From a virus: a stretch of 42,519 nt of DNA. The stretch covers positions 1 through 42,519 of the IMG/VR virus record IMGVR_UViG_3300027743_000049; one strand, written 5' to 3'. The position numbers were made by a program, and so were the translations under genes. Below the pieces are notes generated by a model. It was not told the origin of the DNA and made no database searches. It was given only the letters and a program-made list of their open reading frames with translations. Shown piece after piece: positions 6,897 to 14,607 of this stretch (positions are counted from its first letter, which is position 1; the number at the start of each line of letters is the position of its first letter).

Positions 6897-8183
6897 ATGG
6901 CCACCGGCGGCAAGACATCCAAGGCTCAGGTGCCTGACCCTCCCGTTGAAGAGAAGGGATGGGTCTTTGATCCTGCTCTGAGGACCAAGTCGCCAAACCT
7001 CGGAAACCTGGCGTGGGGCATTTGGGACCACGACGAAGCTGAGACCAGCCCCGAACTTCAATGGCCTCACTCCGTCAAGACCTATGATATGATGCGGAAT
7101 GACGCCCAGTGCTGGGGCTTGTATCTGGGCGCCACTTCTCCCATCCTGCGGTATGTCTGGTTCCTGGACCCGAATGAATGCCCCAAGCGCCTCTGCAAGA
7201 TGTTGGCGGCAGACCTGAACCTTCCGGTTGGGAAGGAAGCGGCTCTTGAGTCGTTGGCTGGAATTCACGTCGGCGCGCGTCTACGGGCTCAGCGCAGGTT
7301 CTCCTGGAACAAGCATCTCCAGTTGGCCTGCCTGGCCCTGCTCTACGGGCATATGTACTTTGAGCAGGTGGGCGACATTGACGAGGAGGGCTACTGGCGC
7401 TTGAGGAAGCTTGCGCCACGGCATCCTCGGACCATTCAGGAGTTTGCGGTGGCTCCTGATGGCGGCCTCGTCTACATCAAGCAGAATGAGAGTCTTGAAG
7501 TGCCACCGCTGCCCGTTGATCACCTTGTTGGTTATGTCTTCCAGCAGGAGCCGGGCAACTGGGTCGGACGTTCCATCTTCCGCCCCATGTACCGCAACTA
7601 CTTGATCAAGGACCGACTGTTGCGGGTTGACGCCATCAAGCATGAGCGGAATGGCGTCGGCATGCCCATCGTCGAGGCTCCACCGGACGCGACCGATGGT
7701 CAGATCAAGGCGCTTGACCAGATGGCGCAGGAGTTCAAGGCGGGTGAGCGCGGAGGAGGCGCTGTCCCGCACGGCACCAAGTTCACGTTGCAAGGAACCA
7801 TCGGCACCATCCCCGAGACCATTACCTCGATCCGCTTCCAGAACGAGGAGATGGCCCGGTCGATGCTCATGATGTTCATGCAGCTGGGGCAGACGGAGAC
7901 AGGTTCCCGAGCGCTGGCTGGAGAGTTCATCGACTGGTTCAAGGTCGCCCAGGAAGTCGTGGCGAACTGGCTGCGGGATACCTCCACGGAGCACATCGTG
8001 GAGGACTGGTGGGATTGGAATGTCGATCCAAACGCCGAGCGCACGCCGCTCATCGCGTATCTGAAGGACGACGACCCCGAGGTCAGAGCGGCTCTTGGCG
8101 AGCAAGTAATCGAGGAGCCAGGGGCTGGACCAACGACCAAACCTGAAGAGGACGACCCGATCATAGATAGGACAGGTGAGTAG
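6897..8183 (+). CDS. Portal protein (Mu gp29-like, DUF935 type)
   Basis: 428 aa. It would form the dodecameric ring at the capsid vertex through which DNA enters and to which the tail attaches. The order of segments matches Mu-type portals: an N-terminal wing (QWPHSVKTYDMMRND), a stem segment with YGHMYFEQVGD, a VPPLPVDHLVGYVFQQEPGN strand pair, LIKDRLLRVDAIKHERNGVG, and a final helical region (FMQLGQTETGSRALAGEF) typical of DUF935 portals. The length is somewhat short but normal for actinophages. AGGAGG lies about 10 nt before the ATG. The protease/scaffold, decoration and capsid genes follow in the standard order. Confidence 0.85.
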   Translation: MATGGKTSKAQVPDPPVEEKGWVFDPALRTKSPNLGNLAWGIWDHDEAETSPELQWPHSVKTYDMMRNDAQCWGLYLGATSPILRYVWFLDPNECPKRLCKMLAADLNLPVGKEAALESLAGIHVGARLRAQRRFSWNKHLQLACLALLYGHMYFEQVGDIDEEGYWRLRKLAPRHPRTIQEFAVAPDGGLVYIKQNESLEVPPLPVDHLVGYVFQQEPGNWVGRSIFRPMYRNYLIKDRLLRVDAIKHERNGVGMPIVEAPPDATDGQIKALDQMAQEFKAGERGGGAVPHGTKFTLQGTIGTIPETITSIRFQNEEMARSMLMMFMQLGQTETGSRALAGEFIDWFKVAQEVVANWLRDTSTEHIVEDWWDWNVDPNAERTPLIAYLKDDDPEVRAALGEQVIEEPGAGPTTKPEEDDPIIDRTGE

Positions 8184-8636
8184 ATGGCCCCAGGTGTGAA
8201 TGACCAAGTGCTATTTGGAGGGCCGCCAAAAGCGAATGAGTACGTTCCTGGCGGGTCTTGGCTCCACGGCTGGACTGCTCAGTCAGCGCCCTACGTCCTG
8301 GAGCTGGACGTCTACGCCTACAGCCCTCCCAACGCGATCCAGTGGGGCGTCGAGTGGTTTGATGCTCGGGAGTTCACGGCCTCAACGCTTCCGGTCGGCA
8401 CCACGCCGGGTCTGTGGCACGCGAGCTACGACTACGCCAAGCCGGGCATCTGGCACGGCTACGTCGAGGCTCCAGCCCGCACCACCTTCCACGTGGACAT
8501 CGGCAAGATTCCCGTCTGGGATGACGACAAGCGCGAGTTCATGTGGACCGTTCCCGAGCGCGAAGCTGAGGAGCGCCGCAAGGCCGCGTACATCCAGCAG
8601 CAGATGAAGGTTCCGGCGGGCGGCCAACGGCGATGA
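8184..8636 (+). CDS. Conserved-looking head-region protein, unknown function
   Basis: 150 aa, rich in aromatic residues and Gly/Pro, probably beta-structured (YVLELDVYAYSPPNAIQWGV, then GIWHGYVEAPARTTFHVDIG). It ends in a charged helix (EREAEERRKAAYIQQQMK). Its ATG follows the portal stop immediately, with AGGTGAG upstream. It overlaps the next small ORF by ATGA. The beta-rich fold next to portal would suit a minor head or decoration protein, but I do not recognise the family. Confidence 0.6.
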   Translation: MAPGVNDQVLFGGPPKANEYVPGGSWLHGWTAQSAPYVLELDVYAYSPPNAIQWGVEWFDAREFTASTLPVGTTPGLWHASYDYAKPGIWHGYVEAPARTTFHVDIGKIPVWDDDKREFMWTVPEREAEERRKAAYIQQQMKVPAGGQRR

Positions 8637-8725
8637 CAACGCTGAGCACCCCAGCCCTGTTCGGTGTGCTCCGTGACATCGCCATAATCGTCGGCATCAC
8701 CGTCTGGATCGTGGAGACAGTCTGA
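8633..8725 (+). CDS. Very small membrane protein
   Basis: 30 aa, MTTLSTPALFGVLRD then a hydrophobic helix IAIIVGITVWIVETV. The start overlaps the previous stop (ATGA) and its own stop overlaps the next start (TGATG). One membrane-spanning helix is all that is visible. The continuous chain of overlaps supports expression; a role with the next membrane protein (holin-like or anchoring) is speculation. Confidence 0.45.
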   Translation: MTTLSTPALFGVLRDIAIIVGITVWIVETV

Positions 8726-8880
8726 TGGGACTCGCTCTTATTCTCATCGGCATCATCGTGATGTTGCTGCTGCACTTCACGGTCGGGTTGATCCTGGTCG
8801 TGATCGGCATCATCCTCCTGTTCGTGCCTGCCGCTCCATACGGCTACTCAAGCTGGCGTGGTAGGAGGGGTCCGCCCTAA
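8725..8880 (+). CDS. Small membrane protein (DUF6131-like)
   Basis: 51 aa, two hydrophobic helices (LALILIGIIVMLLLHFTV and GLILVVIGIILLFVPA) joined by a tight turn, then a basic tail (WRGRRGPP). It resembles the short two-helix DUF6131 proteins of actinobacteria and their phages; that match is from memory and tentative. It is coupled to the upstream and downstream genes by one-base overlaps. It is one candidate for a holin partner of the CHAP lysin, but the position inside head genes argues against certainty. Confidence 0.5.
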   Translation: MGLALILIGIIVMLLLHFTVGLILVVIGIILLFVPAAPYGYSSWRGRRGPP

Positions 8881-10394
8881 TGGCTGAGGACATCGGACCG
8901 CTGGTCAACGTTGAGGATGTCGAGATCATTCAAACCGGAATTGAGTACCCGCTATCAACGGGTCCGGCGACATTCACAACGGATGATCTGGCCGATGCTG
9001 TGGCTGCCCAGGAAGATCCAGCCATCAAGGCTCCGCGACTCCGGTTGGGACACTCGGGACTCAACGACCCCGACTGGGACGGAGAACCAGCTATTGGAAC
9101 GCTGGGTAATCTACGCTTGGAGCAGTCCGGACACAAGATTGTTGGGGATTATCTGGGCATTCCCGAATGGCTTGCCAAGACCTTGCCCTCAGCCTACCCG
9201 GCTCGGAGCATTGATGGGGCTTTGGGGGTCGAGACAAATACGGGCCACAATTGGCGTCTTGTTATTACTGACTTGGCGCTACTTGGTGTTCAGTGGCCTG
9301 GCGTTTCGACCCTGGAGGACATCAAGGCCCTGTACTCGAAGGATGGCCCAGAGAGCGTCATCGTTTATACAACCCTGGAGGAGCTAGCTGCCAGCATGAC
9401 GAAAGTTCAGGCGCGCGCAGATGTTGACGATGTGCGCCGCCAATACTACCAGACCCTCGACTCATCGCAGTACTGGTGGTGGGTCCGGTCGCAATACTAC
9501 AACCCGGACGAGTTGATCGTGGAAGATGAGGAGTCGGGCGACTTGTTCCGAGTTCCCTTCTCAACCAACTCTGAGGGCGAGGCTTCCTTCAGCGATCCAA
9601 TCGCGGTGAGGATCGAGTACGAGGACAAGCCTGAGAAGGACCAACCCAAGAAGGAAGAAACAGCGGCTGCATTGTCGCTGTTGAAGCAGACACCGACGAA
9701 GGTGTTTGCTTCCCGAGCCGAATCAAGGAAAGGAGTTGTAGTGGCAGGAACAGCCACGGTTGATCCCGCTGCGCTGCGGCAGGCGTTGGGGCTGGAGGCA
9801 GACGCTTCTGATGAGGAAGTCGTCACGGCCATGACCGACGCTGGAATCGTCGCAATGCCGGGTGGAGAGGCTGGCGCCACTGGCGTCGTCGCCCCCGGCT
9901 CAGAGCAGCCTGGGACCAACGACGCAGGCGCTGGCGTTCCGGGGAATGACCCCGATGACGTCACCGGCCCGTCGAACACCGACAAGGGCGATCCCGCTGT
10001 GGCGGCTCCGACAGGAGCTGTTCTGGTGGACGCCGCGATGCTCGCTGATCTCCAGGCCAAGGCCGAGAGAGGCGATCAGGCGCGCAGGACGCAGGAGGAC
10101 CAGACGCGCGACGACACGATCCTGGCCGCCATCAAGGCAGGCAAGGTTCCCAAGTCGCGTCAGTCCCACTGGCAGGCTCAGTGGAAGAGCGACCCCGAGG
10201 GGACCAAGCATCTCCTCACGGCGTCTGTCGAGAAGGGCGGACTGGCCGCGGGTCTCATCCCGGTCAACGAGGAGGGCACATCGCCTTCCGATGAGGCGCT
10301 CAGCGATGACGCCTACCCGACGGACTGGCTGCCTGAGGTGGCCGCTCGGTCGGCCAGGGAAGCCGCCCCCAGCAACGGCGGAATCATCAACTAG
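8880..10394 (+). CDS. Capsid maturation protease with C-terminal scaffold (Mu gpI-like)
   Basis: 504 aa. The N-terminal ~160 residues carry the Mu-I/U35-type prohead protease signature: LRLGHSG (catalytic His), a GDYLGIPEWLAK strand, PARSIDG (catalytic Ser) and LALLGVQWPGVSTL. The C-terminal half is Ala/Gly/Asp-rich, then helical (AMLADLQAKAERGDQARRTQ), as in internal scaffolds that are removed by the protease during maturation. The start overlaps the preceding stop by one base. A second in-frame start inside the gene is listed separately. The scaffold guides capsid assembly and the protease clears it. Confidence 0.8.
   Translation: MAEDIGPLVNVEDVEIIQTGIEYPLSTGPATFTTDDLADAVAAQEDPAIKAPRLRLGHSGLNDPDWDGEPAIGTLGNLRLEQSGHKIVGDYLGIPEWLAKTLPSAYPARSIDGALGVETNTGHNWRLVITDLALLGVQWPGVSTLEDIKALYSKDGPESVIVYTTLEELAASMTKVQARADVDDVRRQYYQTLDSSQYWWWVRSQYYNPDELIVEDEESGDLFRVPFSTNSEGEASFSDPIAVRIEYEDKPEKDQPKKEETAAALSLLKQTPTKVFASRAESRKGVVVAGTATVDPAALRQALGLEADASDEEVVTAMTDAGIVAMPGGEAGATGVVAPGSEQPGTNDAGAGVPGNDPDDVTGPSNTDKGDPAVAAPTGAVLVDAAMLADLQAKAERGDQARRTQEDQTRDDTILAAIKAGKVPKSRQSHWQAQWKSDPEGTKHLLTASVEKGGLAAGLIPVNEEGTSPSDEALSDDAYPTDWLPEVAARSAREAAPSNGGIIN
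9741..10394 (+). CDS. Nested in-frame scaffold protein (Mu gpZ-like)
   Basis: Inside the protease gene a GTG (9741-9743) is preceded by AAGGAAAGGAG (9725-9735) at 5-nt spacing. It is exactly in frame (codon 288 of 504) and gives a 217-aa product beginning M-AGTATVDPAALRQALG. This is the same arrangement as Mu genes I/Z and lambda C/Nu3, where internal initiation makes extra scaffold without a protease domain. The junction falls at the switch from the structured protease part to the Ala/Glu-rich scaffold part, which supports it. Expression itself is inferred. Confidence 0.7.
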   Translation: MAGTATVDPAALRQALGLEADASDEEVVTAMTDAGIVAMPGGEAGATGVVAPGSEQPGTNDAGAGVPGNDPDDVTGPSNTDKGDPAVAAPTGAVLVDAAMLADLQAKAERGDQARRTQEDQTRDDTILAAIKAGKVPKSRQSHWQAQWKSDPEGTKHLLTASVEKGGLAAGLIPVNEEGTSPSDEALSDDAYPTDWLPEVAARSAREAAPSNGGIIN

Positions 10395-10417
10395 GTTCAC
10401 AAGAGAGGGTGAGATAA

Positions 10418-10846
10418 ATAGCAACCAACGTTTGCACACCGTTCTACGAGCCTGGCTCAAGGATCACTGGTCGCCCGACTGCCGATGTCACTGGCAAGCG
10501 GTTCGTCAAGGTCAGCGGTCCCAAGGACCCAGGTTCGCTGGGACTCGATCCCGGCGCGACTGGCGGAAACGTCAAGATCGCTCCGGCTGGGGCTGGAGAC
10601 AATGCGATTGGTGTGGCAGAGTACGACTGCCCCGCCGATGGCAAGCAGCCCCATGTCACGACCATCCTGAGGGGTGGCTTCGTGGTGCCAATCCCTGCCG
10701 CTGTTGTCTTGGCTCCGGGCGACTTTGTCGTTCCGGCCGCCGCTGGCAAGGCTGGCAAGGGAGCTGACAAGGCGACGGCTGCTGGCGTCTGCCTGGGCGG
10801 CGGAACCGTTGTCGACCAGGACGCCATCGTCCTCCTCTACGACTGA
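10418..10846 (+). CDS. Capsid decoration protein (DUF2190-like), apparent ATA start
   Basis: 142 aa if initiated at ATA 10418: (M)ATNVCTPFYEPGSRIT. The frame is closed by TAA immediately upstream (10415-10417) and has no ATG, GTG or TTG until GTG 10613, which would delete the first 65 residues, including the N-terminal strands. A good ribosome binding region (AGAGGGTGAG) lies just before the ATA. The gene two places on has the same GATAAATGGCA context with ATG. The content (GDNAIGVAEY, VVLAPGDFVV, DQDAIVLL) fits small beta-rich DUF2190-type decoration proteins encoded between scaffold and capsid. Either a rare AUA start or a G-to-A mutation/sequencing error. Confidence 0.65.
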   Translation: MATNVCTPFYEPGSRITGRPTADVTGKRFVKVSGPKDPGSLGLDPGATGGNVKIAPAGAGDNAIGVAEYDCPADGKQPHVTTILRGGFVVPIPAAVVLAPGDFVVPAAAGKAGKGADKATAAGVCLGGGTVVDQDAIVLLYD

Positions 10847-10860
10847 GAAAGGACTGATAA

Positions 10861-11748
10861 ATGGCAGTCGCAGTCAGTGTCTCGCATCCGCTTGGACCGC
10901 CCAAGGTAGTTGGGACGTCCATTACGGTCGAGCAGATGCTGAGAAACCCGACCCGAATCACCAGGATGATTATGGATATCACCCTGGAACGGTTCATCTC
11001 CGATTACATCTTCGCCCGTGGCGGAGGCGTGACCGGTGGTGCCGTCGTGTTCGACAAGGCGACCGAGAACGAGCTGTACGCTGGTCGCGATGTCGAGCAG
11101 ATCGCTCCTGGTTCCGAGTTCCCGCTCGTGACCACCGAGCAACTGGTCCCGGATGTCGCTGAAGTCGAGAAGTGGGGCGGCAAGGTCTTCATCCTCGATG
11201 AAGCCCGTGATCGCAACGACTCAGCAGCGTTCACCCGTCAGATCAGGCAGCTGTCGAACACCATCGTTCGGAAGCTGAACCAACGCGCCGTCGAGACAGT
11301 GGACGACGCGCTGGCAGGAGGGTCACGCGACATCGTCGGCAACGACTGGTCGAGCTACGACCCGGAAGTGGATCCGCCGCAGGACAGCCCTGGCTATGAC
11401 TTCGGTCGAGCCAACATGAGGGCGGAGACAGACGAGATGGGGGTCAACTACAACCTCTGGCTCATCAACCCGCAGGAGCAGCTGGCACTCCAGGCCATCT
11501 ACGGGCCGACGCTGACTGGACCGGGCATGCCCCGGTTCTTCTCATCGCCACGGATCACTCCGGGCGAAGCCATCGTCGTCGCGCAGAACCAGGCGGGCCA
11601 GCAGCGCATCGAGAAGCCGCTGGGTACCGTTACCTGGCGTGAGGAGAAGACAGAGCGCACGTGGGTGCAGTCCGGTGTGCGTCCGCTCTGGTTCGTGGAC
11701 AACATGTTCGCGCTGCTCCGCTTCAAGGGGCTGGACGGAACGCCGTGA
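10861..11748 (+). CDS. Major capsid protein (HK97 fold)
   Basis: 295 aa. The position after protease/scaffold and decoration protein and the sequence features agree: an N-terminal helical arm (TVEQMLRNPTRITRMIMDI), a KWGGKVFILDEARDRND segment of the spine, a long helix (TRQIRQLSNTIVRKLNQRAV), an A-domain stretch (NYNLWLINPQEQLALQAIYG) and a final beta strand pair (PLWFVDNMFALLRFKG). There is no long N-terminal delta domain, consistent with a separate scaffold. AAAGGA lies upstream of the ATG. It shares a GTGA overlap with the next gene. Confidence 0.9.
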   Translation: MAVAVSVSHPLGPPKVVGTSITVEQMLRNPTRITRMIMDITLERFISDYIFARGGGVTGGAVVFDKATENELYAGRDVEQIAPGSEFPLVTTEQLVPDVAEVEKWGGKVFILDEARDRNDSAAFTRQIRQLSNTIVRKLNQRAVETVDDALAGGSRDIVGNDWSSYDPEVDPPQDSPGYDFGRANMRAETDEMGVNYNLWLINPQEQLALQAIYGPTLTGPGMPRFFSSPRITPGEAIVVAQNQAGQQRIEKPLGTVTWREEKTERTWVQSGVRPLWFVDNMFALLRFKGLDGTP

Positions 11749-12206
11749 CGGTCAAGGTCATCAAGCACAGCATGTTCTCGTACTCCATCCCCAAGGTTGA
11801 CGAGGATGGAGAGGACATCGTCCGAACGACCAAGCACGGCGTTGAACGCGCCGCTGTGAGGCGGGCACATGCTTCGCGCTTCGATGAGGTGGACATCCCG
11901 CTGGAAGATGATGTCCAGAAGGGCGAGGCGATGGGAGCCTTCTTCACGGATGAAGAAGTCGCCGCCATGAAAGGTGAGTCGCCAGCCGCCGCCGAGGAAG
12001 GGCTCAACTTCGATGATCAGGACGCACTTGTGCGTTGGATCAAGGAGGACAAGCCCAACGCTCACGCAGTGGTGGAGGCGGCAGGAGACAACCCGGACAA
12101 GGCGATGGCACTCCTTGACGCTGAGGAGGAAGCGACGGGTGGGCAGCCCCGCAGGACGGTCAGCGATGGGCTGCAAAAGATCATCAGCAAGCCACCGGAG
12201 GCTTGA
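11745..12206 (+). CDS. Head protein following the capsid gene, unknown function
   Basis: 153 aa from GTG 11745, which overlaps the capsid stop (GTGA); the longer in-frame reading from 11661 only antisenses capsid coding potential. An N-terminal beta part (VKVIKHSMFSYSIPKVD) is followed by an acidic middle and a helical C-terminal domain (HAVVEAAGDNPDKAMALLD, then EEATGGQPRRTVSDGLQKI). Proteins with this ATGG-PR-x-V ending often follow capsid genes in actinophages, in my recollection. A head-tail connector role is plausible by position only. Confidence 0.6.
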   Translation: MTVKVIKHSMFSYSIPKVDEDGEDIVRTTKHGVERAAVRRAHASRFDEVDIPLEDDVQKGEAMGAFFTDEEVAAMKGESPAAAEEGLNFDDQDALVRWIKEDKPNAHAVVEAAGDNPDKAMALLDAEEEATGGQPRRTVSDGLQKIISKPPEA

Positions 12207-12229
12207 CATGTTTATCCTGGGTGCGAGCT

Positions 12230-12730
12230 ATGTCAACGGTTGATCCCGACCCGAGGCTGCCCGAACTGGATGATGTCGGGGCGCTGTTGCGCGCTCGCAC
12301 TCAGGACGATCATGATGATGAGCAAGGAACGTTCACCGACGACACAAGGCCGACCGCAGATGAGGCAACGAAGATCATCGAGCAGGCTGGAAGCATCGTG
12401 TACGCGCGTATCGGTAGCGTGGAGGAAGAAGTGCTCATCTGCTCGGGGGCTGACGACATTCGCACCCAGGCGAAGTACATGGTGTCGCTCCTCGCGGCAA
12501 TGTTGATCGAGCTGAGCTACTTCCCGGAACAAGTCAAATCTGATCGTTCGGCATATGAGCACTACCGCGAACTTTGGAACGAGCAGATGACAAGTCTCAC
12601 CGATGCTGCGGCTGAGTGCCGAACCGGTGAGATCGCTCCGGACGAGCCTGGAGCGGGCGGGGTTGGCAATCCCTCTTGGGGCTTCCCTGTTGACGTTGGC
12701 GGGATGGTCGGATGGCAGACAAAATGGTGA
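12230..12730 (+). CDS. Head-tail connector/adaptor candidate (gp6-like)
   Basis: 166 aa from ATG 12230; TTG 12203, overlapping the previous stop (TTGA), would add nine residues and is the alternative. A mostly helical protein (DEATKIIEQAGSIVYARIG, then IRTQAKYMVSLLAAMLIEL, then YEHYRELWNEQMTSLTDAA) of the size and position of adaptor proteins that bind under the portal. GGAGG (12197-12201) is ideally placed for an 11-codon mini-ORF at 12208-12243 that ends just past ATG 12230, so re-initiation is possible. Family by helical pattern and synteny. Confidence 0.6.
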   Translation: MSTVDPDPRLPELDDVGALLRARTQDDHDDEQGTFTDDTRPTADEATKIIEQAGSIVYARIGSVEEEVLICSGADDIRTQAKYMVSLLAAMLIELSYFPEQVKSDRSAYEHYRELWNEQMTSLTDAAAECRTGEIAPDEPGAGGVGNPSWGFPVDVGGMVGWQTKW

Positions 12731-12733
12731 CTG

Positions 12734-12985
12734 GTGGAAATCGCCTCACTTGTCTCGCTGATAATCGGAGTCCTCGGACTGGCCGGTTTGATCTTCACCG
12801 CGATGCGGTACAACCGCGACGACACAACCGCGATTGTCAACCAGCAGAATGTGATCCTCGGTGACATGAAGATCCTAAACGATGAACTCCGCACCACGGC
12901 CAAGCAGCTTCGTGAAGAGCGCGATGCTCTTTCGGTCCAGGTCGAGGAACTGAGGGCGCAGGTAGCGGAGCATGGCCGATACTGA
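12734..12985 (+). CDS. Membrane-anchored coiled-coil protein
   Basis: 83 aa, GTG start 3 nt after the previous stop. One N-terminal membrane segment ([20 protein letters not shown]) is followed by a charged heptad-rich helix ([20 protein letters not shown]) reaching the C-terminus, a likely coiled coil. It overlaps the following membrane-anchored collagen-like gene, suggesting both products act at the same membrane. It could be a holin-like or spanin-like factor; nothing decisive is visible. Confidence 0.6.
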   Translation: MEIASLVSLIIGVLGLAGLIFTAMRYNRDDTTAIVNQQNVILGDMKILNDELRTTAKQLREERDALSVQVEELRAQVAEHGRY

Positions 12986-13811
12986 TCCTAATGATCTCCT
13001 CCAGCAGATTAGCGACAACACCGCCAAGGCGCTTCGATACAGCCGCCTCCGGTTCCTCGCTACATGGCTGGCGCTCGGATTGTTGGCCATCTTGACCTGC
13101 GTTGCTCTCATAGCCGCAGGGGAGAACGCCAGGACGAACTTGGATCAAACGGACGACATCGCGCAGGTAGCGAATGACAACGCCAGCGAAGCCAAAGAGT
13201 CAACGGACGATGTTGTTCGATACCTCAAGGGTGAGCAGGGCATCCCTGGAGTCCCTGGCGCTAACGGCGTTGACGGTACTCCTGGACAGCCCAGCAGCGA
13301 GCCTGGTCCTACCGGCAAGGATGGACCAAAGGGCGACACAGGAGCTATGGGACCAATCGGTCCGACTGGTCCACAGGGCGCAGCCGGGACAGTAACGACG
13401 GGTGGTACCGGAACTGGCGACCAAGGCTCGACGGGATCAACCGGCCCCAAGGGAGACACTGGCGCTACGGGACCAAAGGGCGATACTGGTCCAACTGGAA
13501 CTTCTGGTACAGACGGCAAGGACGGCGCTGTGGGGCCACAGGGACCAAAGGGCGATCCTGGATCGGTGACTACTAGCATTGTTGCCGCAGCAAGCGCCAA
13601 TGACCCAAATGAGCCCAAGAGCGTCGTCGCCACATGTACCTCGGGGCGGGCATCTGGGGGCGGCTACGCGGTTGTGCCTTCTGACCCGGGCATCATCGTT
13701 ACCGCCTCCTCACCCGTCGGCAACACCGGATGGAATGCAACAGCCGAGGAACTTTCCCTGCCAGCTGCAACGAACTGGCAGATTCTCTCCTTCGCAGTGT
13801 GCGTGAACTAA
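12972..13811 (+). CDS. Membrane-anchored collagen-like protein
   Basis: 279 aa. A cytoplasmic helical start ([20 protein letters not shown]) precedes a membrane segment ([20 protein letters not shown], about residues 28-49) and a polar helix. Gly-X-Y repeats follow over roughly residues 87-205 ([19 protein letters not shown]). The C-terminal ~75 residues form a small domain with two cysteines ([14 protein letters not shown] ... FAVCVN) of a type often found at the ends of bacterial collagen-like proteins. The topology suggests an extracellular trimeric stalk on the infected cell. Its location among head-tail genes is odd. It overlaps its neighbours on both sides (14 nt and 1 nt). Confidence 0.75.
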   Translation: MADTDPNDLLQQISDNTAKALRYSRLRFLATWLALGLLAILTCVALIAAGENARTNLDQTDDIAQVANDNASEAKESTDDVVRYLKGEQGIPGVPGANGVDGTPGQPSSEPGPTGKDGPKGDTGAMGPIGPTGPQGAAGTVTTGGTGTGDQGSTGSTGPKGDTGATGPKGDTGPTGTSGTDGKDGAVGPQGPKGDPGSVTTSIVAAASANDPNEPKSVVATCTSGRASGGGYAVVPSDPGIIVTASSPVGNTGWNATAEELSLPAATNWQILSFAVCVN

Positions 13812-14146
13812 TGGCCTACTTTGTCTTCCCCCAAAAGTGGATCACAGCGGCGATAGCAGCTGGCGCTGTTGCATTCGGTCCGCTTGACCTTGGCGACGAG
13901 GGCGTGACTGTTCACTACGTCAACTTGCCAGGCAAGTACGCTGGAGGTACCAGCCCGCCGAACCGCATTGGCATCGACAAGCGGCCCAAGAGCTATTGGC
14001 CGAAGTGGAAGGCCCAATGTGTGCTCGTTCACGAGTACGGGCACCTGGCAGGACGCCGCCACTCATCGAACTCGCGTTCGGTCATGCGTCCAAGCATCGA
14101 CCGCAGAGTTTGTAAGCGCTGGCTACGGAACCACGGGCTGCGCTGA
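13811..14146 (+). CDS. Minimal matrixin-like zinc metalloprotease candidate
   Basis: 111 aa. ATG 13811 overlaps the previous stop (TAATG). A hydrophobic N-terminal stretch (ITAAIAAGAVAFG) may be an export signal or anchor. The core is HEYGHLAGRRH, a full metzincin zinc site HExxHxxGxxH (H74, E75, H78, G81, H84), followed after seven residues by V91-M92-R-P, matching the Met-turn of matrixins (HEFGHALGLDH ... LMYP). An upstream VTVHYVNLP/NRIGID region could be the substrate-edge strands. Matrixin domains are normally about 160 aa, so this is a minimal version. The neighbouring gene encodes a collagen-like protein. Substrate unknown. Confidence 0.65.
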   Translation: MAYFVFPQKWITAAIAAGAVAFGPLDLGDEGVTVHYVNLPGKYAGGTSPPNRIGIDKRPKSYWPKWKAQCVLVHEYGHLAGRRHSSNSRSVMRPSIDRRVCKRWLRNHGLR

Positions 14147-14607
14147 TGGCCGGTACTCGCTTCCAAGTCAAGACCTACGGCGCGAACATTGTCTCGGCGC
14201 ATCTCCGGGGGCTGGCACGTCGTGCGTCTGACCTTCGACCAGCCTGGCCCGCCGTGACGCGGCGGGTGGCAGCAGGCTACGGTCGATCATTCGATCGACA
14301 AGGCCCAGGTTGGCAGAAGCTAGACCCTGCCACCACCCGTAGGCGCATCCAAGAAGGGTTCCCACCCGGTCCGATCCTCCGTCAGACCGGCAGCTACAGA
14401 GAAGCGGCGACCAGTGCGGAACGACTCAAGGTGATCGAGTCGAGCCACACTTTGATCATCATCGTGGACCATCCTCTTAGTCTGTACCACCAGGATGGGA
14501 CGAGCCGCATGCCATTCCGCCCGTTGAAGCTTTCTGCGGGTGATCGTTACTGGTTGGTTTGGGAGATCAACCAATCTCTGATGGAGGCATACCGAAATGG
14601 CATCTAG
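14146..14607 (+). CDS. Phage virion morphogenesis / tail completion protein (Mu gpG-like)
   Basis: 153 aa, start overlapping the previous stop (TGATG). The RSFDRQGPGWQKLDPATTRRR segment followed by GPILRQTGSYREA, an ESSHTLIIIVDHPLSLYHQDG stretch and a C-terminal FRPLKLS is the layout of the phage virion morphogenesis family (Mu gpG, P2 gpS), which completes the tail or head-tail joint. Length is typical. The next gene overlaps by 11 nt. Confidence 0.8.
   Translation: MAGTRFQVKTYGANIVSAHLRGLARRASDLRPAWPAVTRRVAAGYGRSFDRQGPGWQKLDPATTRRRIQEGFPPGPILRQTGSYREAATSAERLKVIESSHTLIIIVDHPLSLYHQDGTSRMPFRPLKLSAGDRYWLVWEINQSLMEAYRNGI

Noticed and set aside
7281-8207. 308-aa - strand frame opposite the portal
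   Set aside because: Antisense shadow with low-complexity composition, no motif and no ribosome binding site.
13230-13560. Tandem DNA repeats that might be a CRISPR array or iterons
   Set aside because: The periodicity is 9 bp from Gly-X-Y codons in an open reading frame; there are no unique spacers between constant repeats.
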